A program made the translations under genes and the position numbers. Below, piece after piece: positions 53,830 through 64,000 of a stretch of DNA of 64,000 bases. Within the stretch, counting starts at the first letter, position 1. Each line of letters starts with the position of its first letter. Under the pieces are notes generated by a model. The model was not told the DNA's origin, did not search any database, and worked only from the letters and a program-made list of their open reading frames with translations. The stretch lies in contig JALJCO010000064.1 in NCBI GenBank assembly GCA_023101725.1, forward strand, positions 124,001 through 188,000. Reading direction: 5' to 3'. Source of the stretch: Atherinomorus stipes (taxonomy: Eukaryota > Chordata > Actinopteri > Atheriniformes > Atherinidae).

Positions 53830-55350
53830 GAAATGTAATTTAAATAGTACAGGAGTACCAGATGTGTTTGTAGATATACATGCTGTTTGCTGAGTGCTGA
53901 TAGAGGAATTCCATTAAGTATCAACAAAGCCTGGCAACTAAGTTGTTTTTATTAACATGTTTGCACAAAGATAATCTAACATCTTGTGTTTTAATGAAGC
54001 ATAAATATAATAAGCGGAATAGATAAGCAAGAAAATTATATTTTTCCTTATTCAAAAATCTTGCATGTAGCTAACGATTCAAATATTCAGCGCTAACAAC
54101 TGAGCAACAATTGTTCTAATGAATGTTGTTAGTGGATACTGAGCCACTCCCTCATGTTTTAGACTGTGAGGCTGTATGTTAATAACCTGTGGTTATTTAT
54201 GGAATCTAATTAGCATTAATAGTATAGTTTGAAAAGGCCAATTATGGTTTAATTGATAATACATGTCTTGTATCTTTGTAATAACCACATATGTTTGCAT
54301 TTTTCATCAGAGTAGGCCAATACATCTTCCTGTTATTTTATCCAGTCAAGAACCACCGCTCATTTTCCTGTGTCATGATATGAAGCAGACACAGAATCAT
54401 ACCATACACTGTCTGCTGACGAAGATGGGAAATTTTTTAATTTGCTTTACTGGATGAGAAAGAACTCTACCATGTGATCACAGCATACAACTTAATGCGC
54501 AGTCATGAACTCACACACACACCAGTGTCTCACACACTCATTCTGGTCAGAGTCAACTTGGCAGAGCCACATTGCTACCATCTGTTTATGAGGACAAGGA
54601 TATGGTGAGCAGACAACCACAAACAGCCTAGGTAATAGTGATGGGTTCCACTAAGTCTCTATCTCTCAGACAGCGCTAGACTCCTCATTCCACAGCTTTT
54701 GGACTTTTTACAGTGTGAGCCGCAGCACAACGACAAAGTGCTTCTCCAGTTCACTGGCAGCTTCTGCAACATTTCTCTCACATTTATGTAGCTTTTGTAA
54801 ACCTGACAGAATTTCTTATTCATGCACTTTCTTGCCCATGTAAATCTTGGAGCCCATTTCCTCCAGTACTTCCAGGTATAGACCTTTTAATAAATGCTAA
54901 CTGGGGCAGGGCTTTTGCTTTTGGTGGATTCTTTCTCCTTGGAAACACATAAAGTAAGAAAAAAAAGCATTGAGCAAAAGCATGAAAATATGAGGTATAG
55001 CCAGCAGACTAGAAAAACAGAAACATGAAATAATAAGAATAAAACAAATCCGTTTATGAGCTGGGTTCTCGAATGAATGAATAGTTTAGGTCCCTGCCAG
55101 TGTTTAAAAAAAAGCTACAAACCTATGGCAGCATCTTAATGGACAATTTGTGCAGCTGGACTGTGGACAGCAAAAACTTTTAATTAGGCAATTTTTTTTA
55201 ACCTAAGAAACACTAAAGCATCAGACAATAAAAAGACAAAAACAAAAACCCTACTTATGACACTTATTAAATCTGGTTTTCAGTGATCATATTTATGTTA
55301 GAGGGATTCGTTTAACTTACTTATCAATTTAATGTGCAGTAGGTTTAAAT
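53830..55350. other. Intergenic, nothing recognised
   Basis: AT-rich with no identified element. Confidence 0.4.
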
Positions 55351-55356
55351 TATTAC

Positions 55357-55357
<1 letters not shown>

Positions 55358-55439
<82 letters not shown>

Positions 55440-55440
55440 T
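55358..55440. repeat. (ATT)n-(AAT)n inverted microsatellite
   Basis: An ATT array runs straight into an AAT array, so the whole tract can form one long hairpin. A (TA)n tract follows at about 55478-55506. Confidence 0.95.
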
Positions 55441-55473
55441 GAGTAGTAGAAGTAGTAGTAGTAATAATAAATC

Positions 55474-55514
<41 letters not shown>

Positions 55515-55799
55515 TGAATACATTATTGTCATTATAAAATTTTTATTACATAGCTTTTAAAGGCACTTATTATTAGTACTAGTAGTAGTCGTAGAATTTG
55601 GCAGTTTTCACCCCCCCCCCCCAAAACCATCCCTCCACTGTCTTCTCTCCTGGTGTTAATTATAAGACATTTGACATTGCAGCTTTTATTGCTCTGTGCA
55701 AGAGGATAACGCATTGTAATGGCACTGATCCACATTGTCCATTACTAATTATTAATCAGGTACACATCAAAAGTAACAGAGAAAACTAATGCCAAAATA

Positions 55800-56540
55800 A
55801 ATTTGCGAAAGAGGCAATGAACAAACATACTTAACTCATTCTAATGACTAAGATTGCTTCAGAGGGCAATGTGACCATCCTGTGATTATTTTAAATGTTT
55901 CAGTAAATATCAGACATGACTCCAGTGATGGATGAGCAGAGATTGAAGGCAGCATATATTTCTGAGTCCCCTCTCCCATATTGCACATTCACGTAAGCTT
56001 CATTTTTGTAGATGAGCAAGTAACCCATGCCCTGATGGATGCTGGCTTTTGGAATGTGTGGTGATAAAAAGCATATGGTCCTTCTTCTCTAAACTCCCAA
56101 GACTTACACAACTCCTCAAAATTCAACTTTTTGTCTTCAGAAAATGATATAGTTTTCCATTTCACCTCTTTCTAACTTAAATCTGACTTAAGCAGAAGTA
56201 AATCTACTATCTGTATTTTTCACGTGTCAGAAGCATGTCTTGCCAATTGACCAAACATGAATACAGGGTTGGCCTAAGCCTCTTTGAGGCCCCAGGCTGA
56301 ATCTGATTTGGGGGCACTCGCTAGACCACCCCAGCTTCCTAGGAGCTTCAGATTTACTGTTTTTTTTGTTGTTGTTGTTTTTTTCACTTTTTAATATGGA
56401 GTATGATGCATGAGTGTGGCATACTGAATTGCATTTAAAAGAGGAAACATTAGCAGACAAGACAAAAAAACAAACAAACAAACTAACAAAAAATCCCCAA
56501 AACATTCATAGTAAACAAGTGAACCGGTAAAATTACTCTT
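55800..56540. other. Intergenic, nothing recognised
   Basis: No gene or identified repeat seen. Confidence 0.35.
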
Positions 56541-56554
56541 CTTTTAACATTTGG

Positions 56555-56850
56555 AACAAAGGTTTCAAGACTATGCAATTGCTCCGTATAGAGAGGAGCC
56601 AGATGAGGTGGCTCAGGCATCTGGTCAGGAAGCCTCCTGGACACCTCCTTGGTGAGGTGTTCCAGGCATGTCCCACCGGGACCAGACCCTGGGGGAGGCC
56701 CAGGACCCGCTGGAGGGACTACATCTCCCGGCTGGCCTGGGAACGCCTCGGGATCCCCCCGGATGAACTGGCGGCTGTGGCCGGTGTGAGGGAAGTCTGG
56801 GCTTCCCTGCTTAGGCAGCTGCCCCCGCAACCCGATTCCGGATAAACGGA
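56555..56850 (+). mobile_element. LINE ORF2 C-terminal fragment (RTE/Rex3-like)
   Basis: One open frame reads RSQMRWLRHLVRKPPGHLLG, then FQACPTGTRPWGRPRTRW and RDYISRLAWERLGIPP, ending in stop. This is a very common LINE C-terminus in fish genomes. The family name is tentative. Confidence 0.7.
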
Positions 56851-57159
56851 AGAAGACGGTGCGGTACGGTAGTATTATTTGCATGCCCACCATGAAAACT
56901 TTGTGTCAAACATGATACCATGGCAGAAATTCCATAAAATCAACTTTTTTGTGTGAATTGCCATATTTATTTCAAGTATTATATGATTTGTGTTTTTACT
57001 TATGTATTAATTTATTTTTTTTAAAGTAAAGATATCTTGACATTTCAAACATACTATGGTGGCTCTCTGGTGGGGTGGGGACTCCAAGCATCTGTTTGGT
57101 TCACTTTTGCCTTATCCCACTCTGCATGAATGATGTAACAAAAACACAATAGCACAAAC

Positions 57160-58652
57160 AATGAAAATAGCTGCTTTGTATAAAGATAATGGCAACCTTC
57201 AGCACAAAGGGCCTGATTTACAAAGACTCCAAATTGCGAGTCTAATGTCTTTGCCTCGCAAAAAAAATAGCGTGCGCTGTCATTTTAGCGTTTGCGGGTG
57301 ATCTACAAAGATTACACGCGCAATCTGTAACAGGCGCAAACAGCAGGATTTAAATGAGGATTTAGCGTGCGCTCCGACTGCGCCACGGAAAGTTCAGAAG
57401 AGCATGTGGTAAACGCAAAAATGAAATTCATCCTGATAGAGAGATGTTAGTTTCAGAGATATAATGAGGCAAATAAAAAACAGAATATAAGATAAATATG
57501 AAGAGTTCATTTGCAAAAAAAAAAAAAAAGACAAACGCCATTTAGAAAAAACGGAGTTAACTGCTTTTGCAAATAAATTCTTCATTTACTTTTTGAATAT
57601 TTTCAGAAAATCAAGCTCACATGAAGTGGAGGGTTTTAATGATGTAAAATGGAGATAGGACGTTTGTACCCGACAGCAACAAAAGCAGTTAACTCCGTTT
57701 TTCCACAGTGGCGTTTGTCTGTTTTTGCAAATGAACTCCTCATAATAACTATAAATAAAAACGATGCAGCAGGTTTCTCTGTGGGTCGTAAGAAGAGGCC
57801 AGTTTAAGGACATGGATAAGGAGCTGTTGAAGATGATCTGATATTACGCACAGACTGCGCGCTCTTTGGCACAATGCCAGGCGCGGGACCTGCGTAATTG
57901 CCCCCCACCCCATGCAAAACTCAGTAAAAAAATAGTATCATTAGTTTGTGCGACGTTACTGGTTATTTTCACTGAGTTTTTTGTGGGGTGGGGGCCAACT
58001 TCACGCAGGACAGCAACCTCAGAGCAGCAGCAGTCGCTGCGGTGTGGAGGAGCAGGAGATGATTTTAATTTAAAAAGATGCCATTGGCAAAAAGTAAAAG
58101 AAAATAAAAAGACATAATTAATGTCAGCTTTAACTACCATGATGCTGCAGCTGCAGATGTTCTGGTTCATGTCTAGAATAACCCGTGTTTAACAGTGATG
58201 TTGATTGTTATTTAATTAAATAATGAAAACTTGACGTGTCGCCTGAACACATCATGAAAAATGATTCTGACCCGATGTCTGCAGTCCTGTGTGCAGCATT
58301 CTTTCAGCCATCAGTGCGTAAAGCTGCCAGTTATACCTGCTTTTCAGACGTGCTAAATTACACGCAATCTTTTGCCCCCGCTTTCCTTTGAACAGTTGAT
58401 AGATCACATTGCGCGTGTTAAACTGAGGTTTTGCATAGTCTCCTCCCAATATTTTGCGCCTTCTGGCAGAAACGCCCAGTTTTGCATATTCATCTGCAGC
58501 AGATGCGCAAAATGGACAGCGGCGCTATTTTGCCCCTTGACAGGCGCAAACCTCCTTTTGCCCTGCTTTGTAAATCAGCTCTGGCGGATTATTGCGTGCG
58601 TAATGAAAATAGCGGCTGTTTTATAAAGATAATGGCAACCTTCACGCCCAAA
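57160..58652. mobile_element. DNA repeat bounded by 48-bp direct repeats
   Basis: AATGAAAATAGC...AAAGATAATGGCAACCTTCA occurs at 57160-57209 and 58602-58652. Inside are CTGATTTACAAAG and its inverse CTTTGTAAATCAG near the ends. A hairpin with arms of about 65 bases lies at 57499-57568 and 57681-57742. No coding region. Confidence 0.6.
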
Positions 58653-59235
58653 ATCTTTGATTCTTCCCCTCCTATCTGGAACTTCCTTCCTCTTTCTCAG
58701 GCTGTAAGATAAAAGTTAGACACATCTTTCAAGTAAGAGTTTCTTTCTAATGTCCTATGACTCTCCTTATGCATAAGATTTTTAATAAATCTATGAATAG
58801 ATCCTGCTCATAAAGGTAATTTCTACTGTCCATCACTTTACAAATGAAACAACTCTGACGGGTCACAAAAAAACAGGATAACATCATAATTAAATGACCA
58901 GCGTCAGTGTGTTTAGATAAATAACATCAAATCCATATTCAAACCAACTAAAATGGGGGTGCCTCAGGGGTCTGCTTTGGGACGCCTTTTAATATCTACA
59001 TAAATGACTTTCCTTCTGTGTGCACTGATGCTGACTTATTGATGTACGCTGATGATACTGTGCTCTTAACTCACTAATAAAAATGAAGAGGTTGATATTA
59101 GATTAACAAATAAAATTCAAAAAGTTGTTAAATGGTTACAAATTTAAAATCTTACCCTAAATGTCGACACAATTGTGTCTATGTTCTTCTCCAATAAATA
59201 CAAACCTAGACATTTTCCTAAAGGCTTTTTTTTAA
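58646..59235 (+). mobile_element. LINE reverse-transcriptase fragments
   Basis: GVPQGSALG at about 58956 and, after a frameshift, FNIYINDF and MYADDTVLL at 58988-59070 are reverse-transcriptase motifs. A separate C-terminal-like piece (SSPPIWNFLPLSQAVR) precedes it at about 58660-58710. Dead element. Confidence 0.65.
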
Positions 59236-59668
59236 ATAGGTAAAAGATTAAAATTGTCACTGAATTCAAATATTTTGGTGTAAGGTGTGACTCAAATCTT
59301 AGTCTTAAAACTTGTAATGAAAAATGAGTAACTTTCTGACAGGACTAGTGTATACAGTATTTGCTTCATTCTTTTCAGCACAACCTGACCCGCGAGATTA
59401 TATAGTTCATTCTTTCATTTAGACATTTTGAATTATGTGACACAGAGGGCCTAAAATCACATAAAAAAAAACATAATATCAGGAAAGAAAAGAAAGAGTA
59501 GTTTTTCATTATGAAAATGTAAGACAAACCTAAACCTAACCTAAAACTAACAATGCAGTTGATTTTAGAAATTAACAAATTTACAAATTTAGCCAACAAA
59601 AAAAAGTTATAAACAACTACAAAGTTAAAATGCAGCAATGTGTCATTCGGTGCAATAATCCAACTGAC

Positions 59669-60260
59669 AGAGATGACATGACCCAATAAGGTCACTTCTT
59701 GCTTTGACAGGTCACAGTTGTCAATGTTCAATGTAACGTCTGCCTCCTGCATCCTCCTAAGCACAATATATAGATGGGTGTCATGCTCCTCTTGTGTTCT
59801 GCCCCAGAATAACACATCATCTATGTGGCTGGCAATCCTTCCCAGGCTGCTTTTGACCTCTGTTGCCCTCCTGTTTTGGAAATGTTTAGGATAGAGACTT
59901 AAAACAGTAATGACCGAAGAGTGTGATGAAAGCGGTACACTTTGTGAATCTTCTATCAGAAGTATTTGCCAAAACTCCATGTTTGCATCCAGCTCGCTGA
60001 AAATCCTGGCTCCAGCCAGTCTACATATGCCTGCTCTACTGATGGCAGGATGCACTTTTCTTGGCACACTAAAAGGACGAGGTGTGTGAGATCAATGCAA
60101 ATGTGCACCCTTTCCATTCTTCTTCTCTGGCACCACCACCATGCCCTTACACCAGTTGGTCGGCTCCTTTAATCTGCTGATCACTCTTAAGTTTTTTAAG
60201 CAGCACAATTCTTGTTTTAATTTGTCCATGTGTGACAATAGGACCCTTCGAGGTATTTTG
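59669..60260 (-). mobile_element. Ty3/gypsy retrotransposon pol fragment (reverse transcriptase), decayed
   Basis: Minus-strand frame with ARIFSELDANMEFWQI, HIDDVLFWGRTQ (active-site DD) and KQEVTLLGHVIS, the order found in Ty3/gypsy reverse transcriptase. A short block before KHFQN is missing or scrambled. An upstream EPTNWCKGMVVVPEKKNGK-like part holds a stop. No long terminal repeat was found. Confidence 0.8.
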
Positions 60261-60389
60261 AGCGAGAATGGTTAACAATCTGGATTTAATTTGATGGCAG
60301 ATGGTTGGTGCACTTCTCTACTAGGCAGTACCATTACACCCATTAGCCCTATTTTTTAGCCCTATGGATCAGGGGGAGCCAAACAAGGG

Positions 60390-60930
60390 AAAACACAAAA
60401 AAACAAGGAGGGGGGGGGGGAAAAAAGATTCTTAGTAAAAGGGGGGTGGGGGGAGGAGAATGAGAAAAAAAATTTTTTTTCCAATTTTTTATTTTTTTTC
60501 TCCGGGGTGTTTTTTAATTAAAATAGTGATAAAAACAAGTTATAATATAAATGTCACTGCCGAGGGGGGGGGAGAAGAAGAAAAAAAAAAAAATGAGATG
60601 GTGGGGGAGGAGGAGGTCCTCTTCTGGTGGAGGGAGGGGGGAAGAAGAAAAACAAAAAGGGGGGGGGGAAGATTATCTAACTCATGATATAATTTTTTCG
60701 TCAGGGGAGGCCCATAATCAAAACAATTAATCTTTAAAAAAAATAATATTCCCCCTGGGTTTTTTTTTTAATAAAGGGAGTTTTTTATGAGTCTTAGGAG
60801 TATTTTCTCATAATAAAAAAATAAAATACCGGGGCAGGAAGATGGGTATTGGGTGATGGTGTGGTGTAATGGAAAATGTTCTCCCTTTTTTTTTTTTTTG
60901 GGGGAGGGAATTACGCCCGGGGGGGGGGCC
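60390..60930. other. Homopolymer-rich, probably poor-quality sequence
   Basis: Dense runs of G, A and T of 6-13 bases, unlike anything else in the window except 48105-48165. This looks like uncorrected sequencing or assembly error. Confidence 0.6.
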
Positions 60931-60967
60931 GTGTTTTCTGTCATCTGTACAAAAACAGCTAGAGGGT

Positions 60968-61294
60968 TTAAATAGTGAGACCACAATATATGCTTTTTTT
61001 TTTATCAGTCACAAAGTGATCCAAACTTATTGTTCGATGTTTCCATGGTGTCCAGCGTGAACTGTCAGCATTTATGGGCTTGATAGCTGCTAGCCACTTA
61101 GCATGTTGTTCGGGACTTTTTCTGTTGTTTTGGGAACTGGAAAAACATCTTCTCTTGTCCGTGTGGTAATTATGTTTATGGCAGCCAAACACAGCGGGAC
61201 TTCTCGGTATTTCCAAAGTAGAATAAACAAAGATTGATGAGTAATGAAGCAGGTAATCAAATGGCTCTCCTATGCAACGAAACAATGTTTTCAC
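60968..61294 (-). pseudogene. THAP-type zinc-finger remnant, probably from a THAP transposase
   Basis: The frame reads AVFGCHKHNYHTDKRRCFSS, HAKWLAAIKPINADSSRW and TPWKHRTISLDHFVTDKKKS. It has the spacing of a THAP finger: KW, W.P and DHF landmarks. Two Zn ligands (the first Cys and the Cys of C..DHF) appear to be lost. THAP plus DHFV.GKKS is typical of transposase-derived proteins in fish. No catalytic domain follows. Confidence 0.6.
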
Positions 61295-62037
61295 CTCGAA
61301 CCTAACCAGATGTGACGAATTTGGCGAAAATTCACGGATGCTCGCGGTGATCCATCCCCAAATTTTGCACGTTTCTGTGAGGGTAGTGGTGTCCCAATTG
61401 CCCTTTGCATGTAGAGTATTGGAAATAAAGTTTGGTGGGTATGAATCTAGCCCTTCACAGCGAAGGATTTCAGATACTGACTTACCAAGGAAGGGCCAGA
61501 GAAAATTCCCCAGAAAGCTTCATGTCATCATTTGGATACAGTACAGTATATATAAGTTACAGTATACTTTCAGTTTACTATTTATGTACTTGTCAGAAAT
61601 GTACTTAAAGTTTACTTTGCATTTACTAACAAATATACTAGAAGTTTAACATATTTAACCTATACTTATATTTAAACTTTTGAACAATATACTGTAATAG
61701 TGGTACATTTTCAAACATACTGGTTTCTTTGATACTAAGAGTTTAAATGTTACTGGACCATTTGGTGGAGTCAAATAAAACACCTGAATCTATTTTTGAC
61801 ATAAATTTTGTAATATTTTTTTTACTCAGCATTAAAGGTGGAGTAGAAGTATAATAAGGCAGTTTTCAGTATATACTTTTAAGATTACTTTTAGTACTTT
61901 AAAGTGTACTTTCTAAAAGTAAAAGTAAGCTTAAAGTTTTAATATGAGTACACTGATAGTATACCTAGAAGATTACTTTTAGTATACTTAAAAGTGTACT
62001 TTGTAAGAGTAAAAGAAAGCTTAAAGTGTTATTTATC

Positions 62038-62170
62038 GGACCTGCTTTTAAACTGTGAACCCTCGCGGACCCTGAGGTCCTCTGGTACTGGCCTTTTAGT
62101 TGTTCCCAGAGTAAGAACTTAAACTCACGGCGAGGCCTCATTCCACTATTATGGTCCTCGGAGGTTTGGC
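62038..62170 (+). mobile_element. LINE (L2-like) C-terminal fragment
   Basis: The frame reads EPSRTLRSSGTGLLVVPRVR, then a stop and THGEASFHYYGPR, the LRS-DAGLL / GEAAFS landmarks of L2-type LINEs. Confidence 0.6.
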
Positions 62171-62325
62171 ACAGAGGATCCAGGTTCGAGTGTCCGTCAC
62201 GCCATTCAGGTGAGCATGGTCCTTAACCCCCACCAACTGCTCCCTGGGTGCTTTAAGTAGCAGCCCACTGCTCTCTGACAGAGATGGGTGAAATACAGAG
62301 CCCTACTTTCGCCTTGGGGAAAACA
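62171..62325 (+). mobile_element. tRNA-derived SINE 3' half
   Basis: A B-box-like GGTTCGAG at 62183-62190 is followed by CAACTGCTCCCTGGGTGC and GAGATGGGTGAAATACAGAG, the same tail as at 50400. Confidence 0.55.
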
Positions 62326-62700
62326 AAAAAAAAAAAAACACTCTTAAACAAACCAAAAAACAGTATAGCCTACCTAGAAGTGTACTTTCTAAAAATAAAA
62401 GTAAGCTTTAAGTTTTAGTACAAGTACACTCACAGTATACCAGAAGATTACTTTAAGTATACTTAAAAGTATACTTTTAAATACTTAAATTGGGCCAATT
62501 TAGTCCCAAGAAGTACACCTGTTAATGTACTGGTAGTAAACTGATAGCAGTGTACTTGGTAAATAAAAGTACACTTGGGGGATATACTTTAGTATACTTG
62601 AGTATACTAATGACATGTACCTAGGGAATACTTCTTTTTGGTAAGGATAGGGCTAGTGGTACTGTAGTAAATAGGGTGAACATTAGGATTGGGCTTAAGA

Positions 62701-62976
62701 TCACTTCACTTTGGGTAGCTGGATATCTCCACCTCCTCCCATGTCTCCACACAGGTAGGATTGCTGCCTTTTCACTTCCCTACTCTGCCTTGCTGTGTCA
62801 GTAGCCTTTTCAAGTGTAATTTCTGGGTTGAGCTGCATGTGTTCAGACAGACCCATCAGACCAACAACAAGCTGATTGTGTATTAGCTCATTGTGTAGCA
62901 ACATGTTGCCACCATGCTCTGCTAGTAATGCTCTGCTAGAGGTATCCACAGTCTTGCTTTCCTCCTGCTTTTGCAT
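62701..62976 (-). mobile_element. Ty3/gypsy gag-like fragment
   Basis: The frame reads ELIHNQLVVGL, SEHMQLNPEITLEKATDTAR and QSREVKRQQSYL, matching the LSE-LQL-TLEKA-ARQSE pattern of fish gypsy gag. Same strand as the pol fragment at 59669-60260 and in the expected order. Confidence 0.6.
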
Positions 62977-63279
62977 TTTGAATTTGGTACACCCGCAGAT
63001 TAAATTTTTCTTTACTATAAAAACACTTGGAAGTCATCGTGTATCCCTTACATTCCTCATTGCGCTGCAGATATGTGTAACCTACTCAGAATGTCAACTG
63101 CTTCGCCATCCATGCAGTTACTCAGTTTATTCAGGCACCATGTGTTATCTAAAAACGCTGGCAAATCCTACTGTTCTCCTGCATGAATCTTTATTCCATC
63201 ATGAACCATTAGAACATCTACACATCTCGTTTAAAGTCCTACTGCTGCACATAACTACTGCTGTTGTATAACTATACAA

Positions 63280-63838
63280 ACCCTGTGTAGTTCTTAAAAG
63301 CATGCAGACAAATCGATGCAATAACACTTCAGTGGGTAATGATTCTTATCTCTCTATTGTGCAACAGCACAAAATTCACCCACAGAGCATCCACTGACCA
63401 TAGTTACTCTTGAAACTTTGGTTCTATGACTCAGTGTACTGCCCTCAGACCTCTGTAATGTACAACTGGCTCTGCGGTGATGCTGTACTGTATTTCAGCT
63501 TCACTCCAACTTTTCCTTGTCCTCATCTTTCCTCCACAATTTAACCGGACAACCCACAATATTATGGCATGCAGGAAAGAGGCATTTCTGTAATGAAAGT
63601 TGAAAGGTTAGCTAATTTCTAGTCTGAAGGTTATGCATCAAGCTATGTCTATTTATATTGCTTGAATATTTTAAGGGTGAGTTTGCTCCTTATGTAGTTA
63701 GTTCCACTGCATGATGGATTTGTTATTTTAGACTTGCCCTAAAAATGCTAAACGCAGATGAAAAGCAGTTGTAATTCCAAAACTGAATAAAACATAGTTA
63801 TCAGCGTTGTTTTAGGCAAATACTGCTTAACATGCTTG
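63280..63838. other. Intergenic, nothing recognised
   Basis: No gene or identified repeat seen. Confidence 0.4.
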
Positions 63839-64000
63839 TGTGGCAGTTGAAGGTCTTGTCACTATGCCTCCGAGTGATCATGCGTCCTGGCTATTTGGCC
63901 ACAGGGATGTCCCTCTGACTGACTGGTTAGCATGCATGACTCTCACCCGGGAGTCTGGGCATCAAATCCCACCCGGGCCCTCGGTCACATACCTTGCCAC
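63839..64000 (+). mobile_element. Second copy of the tRNA-like element, one module, cut by the edge
   Basis: It starts TGTGGCAG and aligns with 53530-53779 (TTGTCACTATGCCTCCGA, ATCATGCGTCCTGGCTA) but holds only one module. It contains GACTCTCACCCGGGAGTC, like a tRNA-Glu anticodon arm, and ATCAAATC, a B-box-like core. The window ends in TTGCCAC, one base short of the expected end. Confidence 0.7.

Larger units (their letters stand above)
61540..62640. repeat. AAGTATACTT-type repeat with 90-bp tandem units
   Basis: AAAGTGTACT recurs at 61901 and 61991 with the same 90-base context. A third unit resumes near 62378 after the LINE/SINE block at 62038-62335. Confidence 0.65.

Noticed and set aside
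56483..56893. 136-codon minus-strand frame
   Set aside because: Antisense shadow of the LINE C-terminal frame at 56573-56845.

Overview
The window is genomic DNA from a teleost fish, probably a percomorph. Two housekeeping genes are recognisable by protein and by intron structure. The introns and intergenic DNA are filled with typical fish mobile elements: hAT, piggyBac, PIF/Harbinger and Tc1/mariner miniature elements, LINE 3' ends, SINE tails and a Ty3/gypsy remnant. The species cannot be fixed from the sequence alone. I recognise no other protein-coding gene. Most short open frames here are chance frames in AT-rich non-coding DNA.

Left end (1-1545, minus strand): the first three coding exons of EIF3E, the translation initiation factor eIF3 subunit e. 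The gene runs off the left edge. Positions 1546-13900 are intergenic and hold LINE remnants (3530-4003, 5590-6395), a fold-back element (4914-5212), a PIF/Harbinger-like element with TTA duplications (6951-7418) and an AT-rich degenerate tandem array (9145-9590).

Centre (13904-44090, plus strand): the complete EMC2 gene (ER membrane protein complex subunit 2, formerly TTC35). It has 11 coding exons over about 30 kb and a predicted protein of 297 residues. All introns are GT-AG and the reading phase is continuous. EIF3E and EMC2 point away from each other, as I recall they do in human. The introns hold a piggyBac-like element nested inside a hAT element (15053-16468), a terminal-inverted-repeat element rich in CCCCTT/AAGGGG (18108-18864), a fold-back element (23883-24205), a hAT element with a decayed BED-finger remnant (29033-30213) and several smaller elements.

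Right end (44100-64000): no gene. It contains a 176-bp hAT miniature element just after the EMC2 polyadenylation signal, a possible distal polyadenylation site, a 1.1-kb palindromic fold-back element (49178-50299), large microsatellites, LINE fragments, Ty3/gypsy gag-like and reverse-transcriptase fragments, a decayed THAP zinc finger and a likely poor-quality stretch (60390-60930).

The most unusual item is a small element with TGTGRCA...TGCCACA ends that carries one or two copies of a tRNA-like module. One copy (53530-53779) sits cleanly inside a transposon terminal repeat with a GTAT target duplication. A second copy runs off the right edge (63839-64000).
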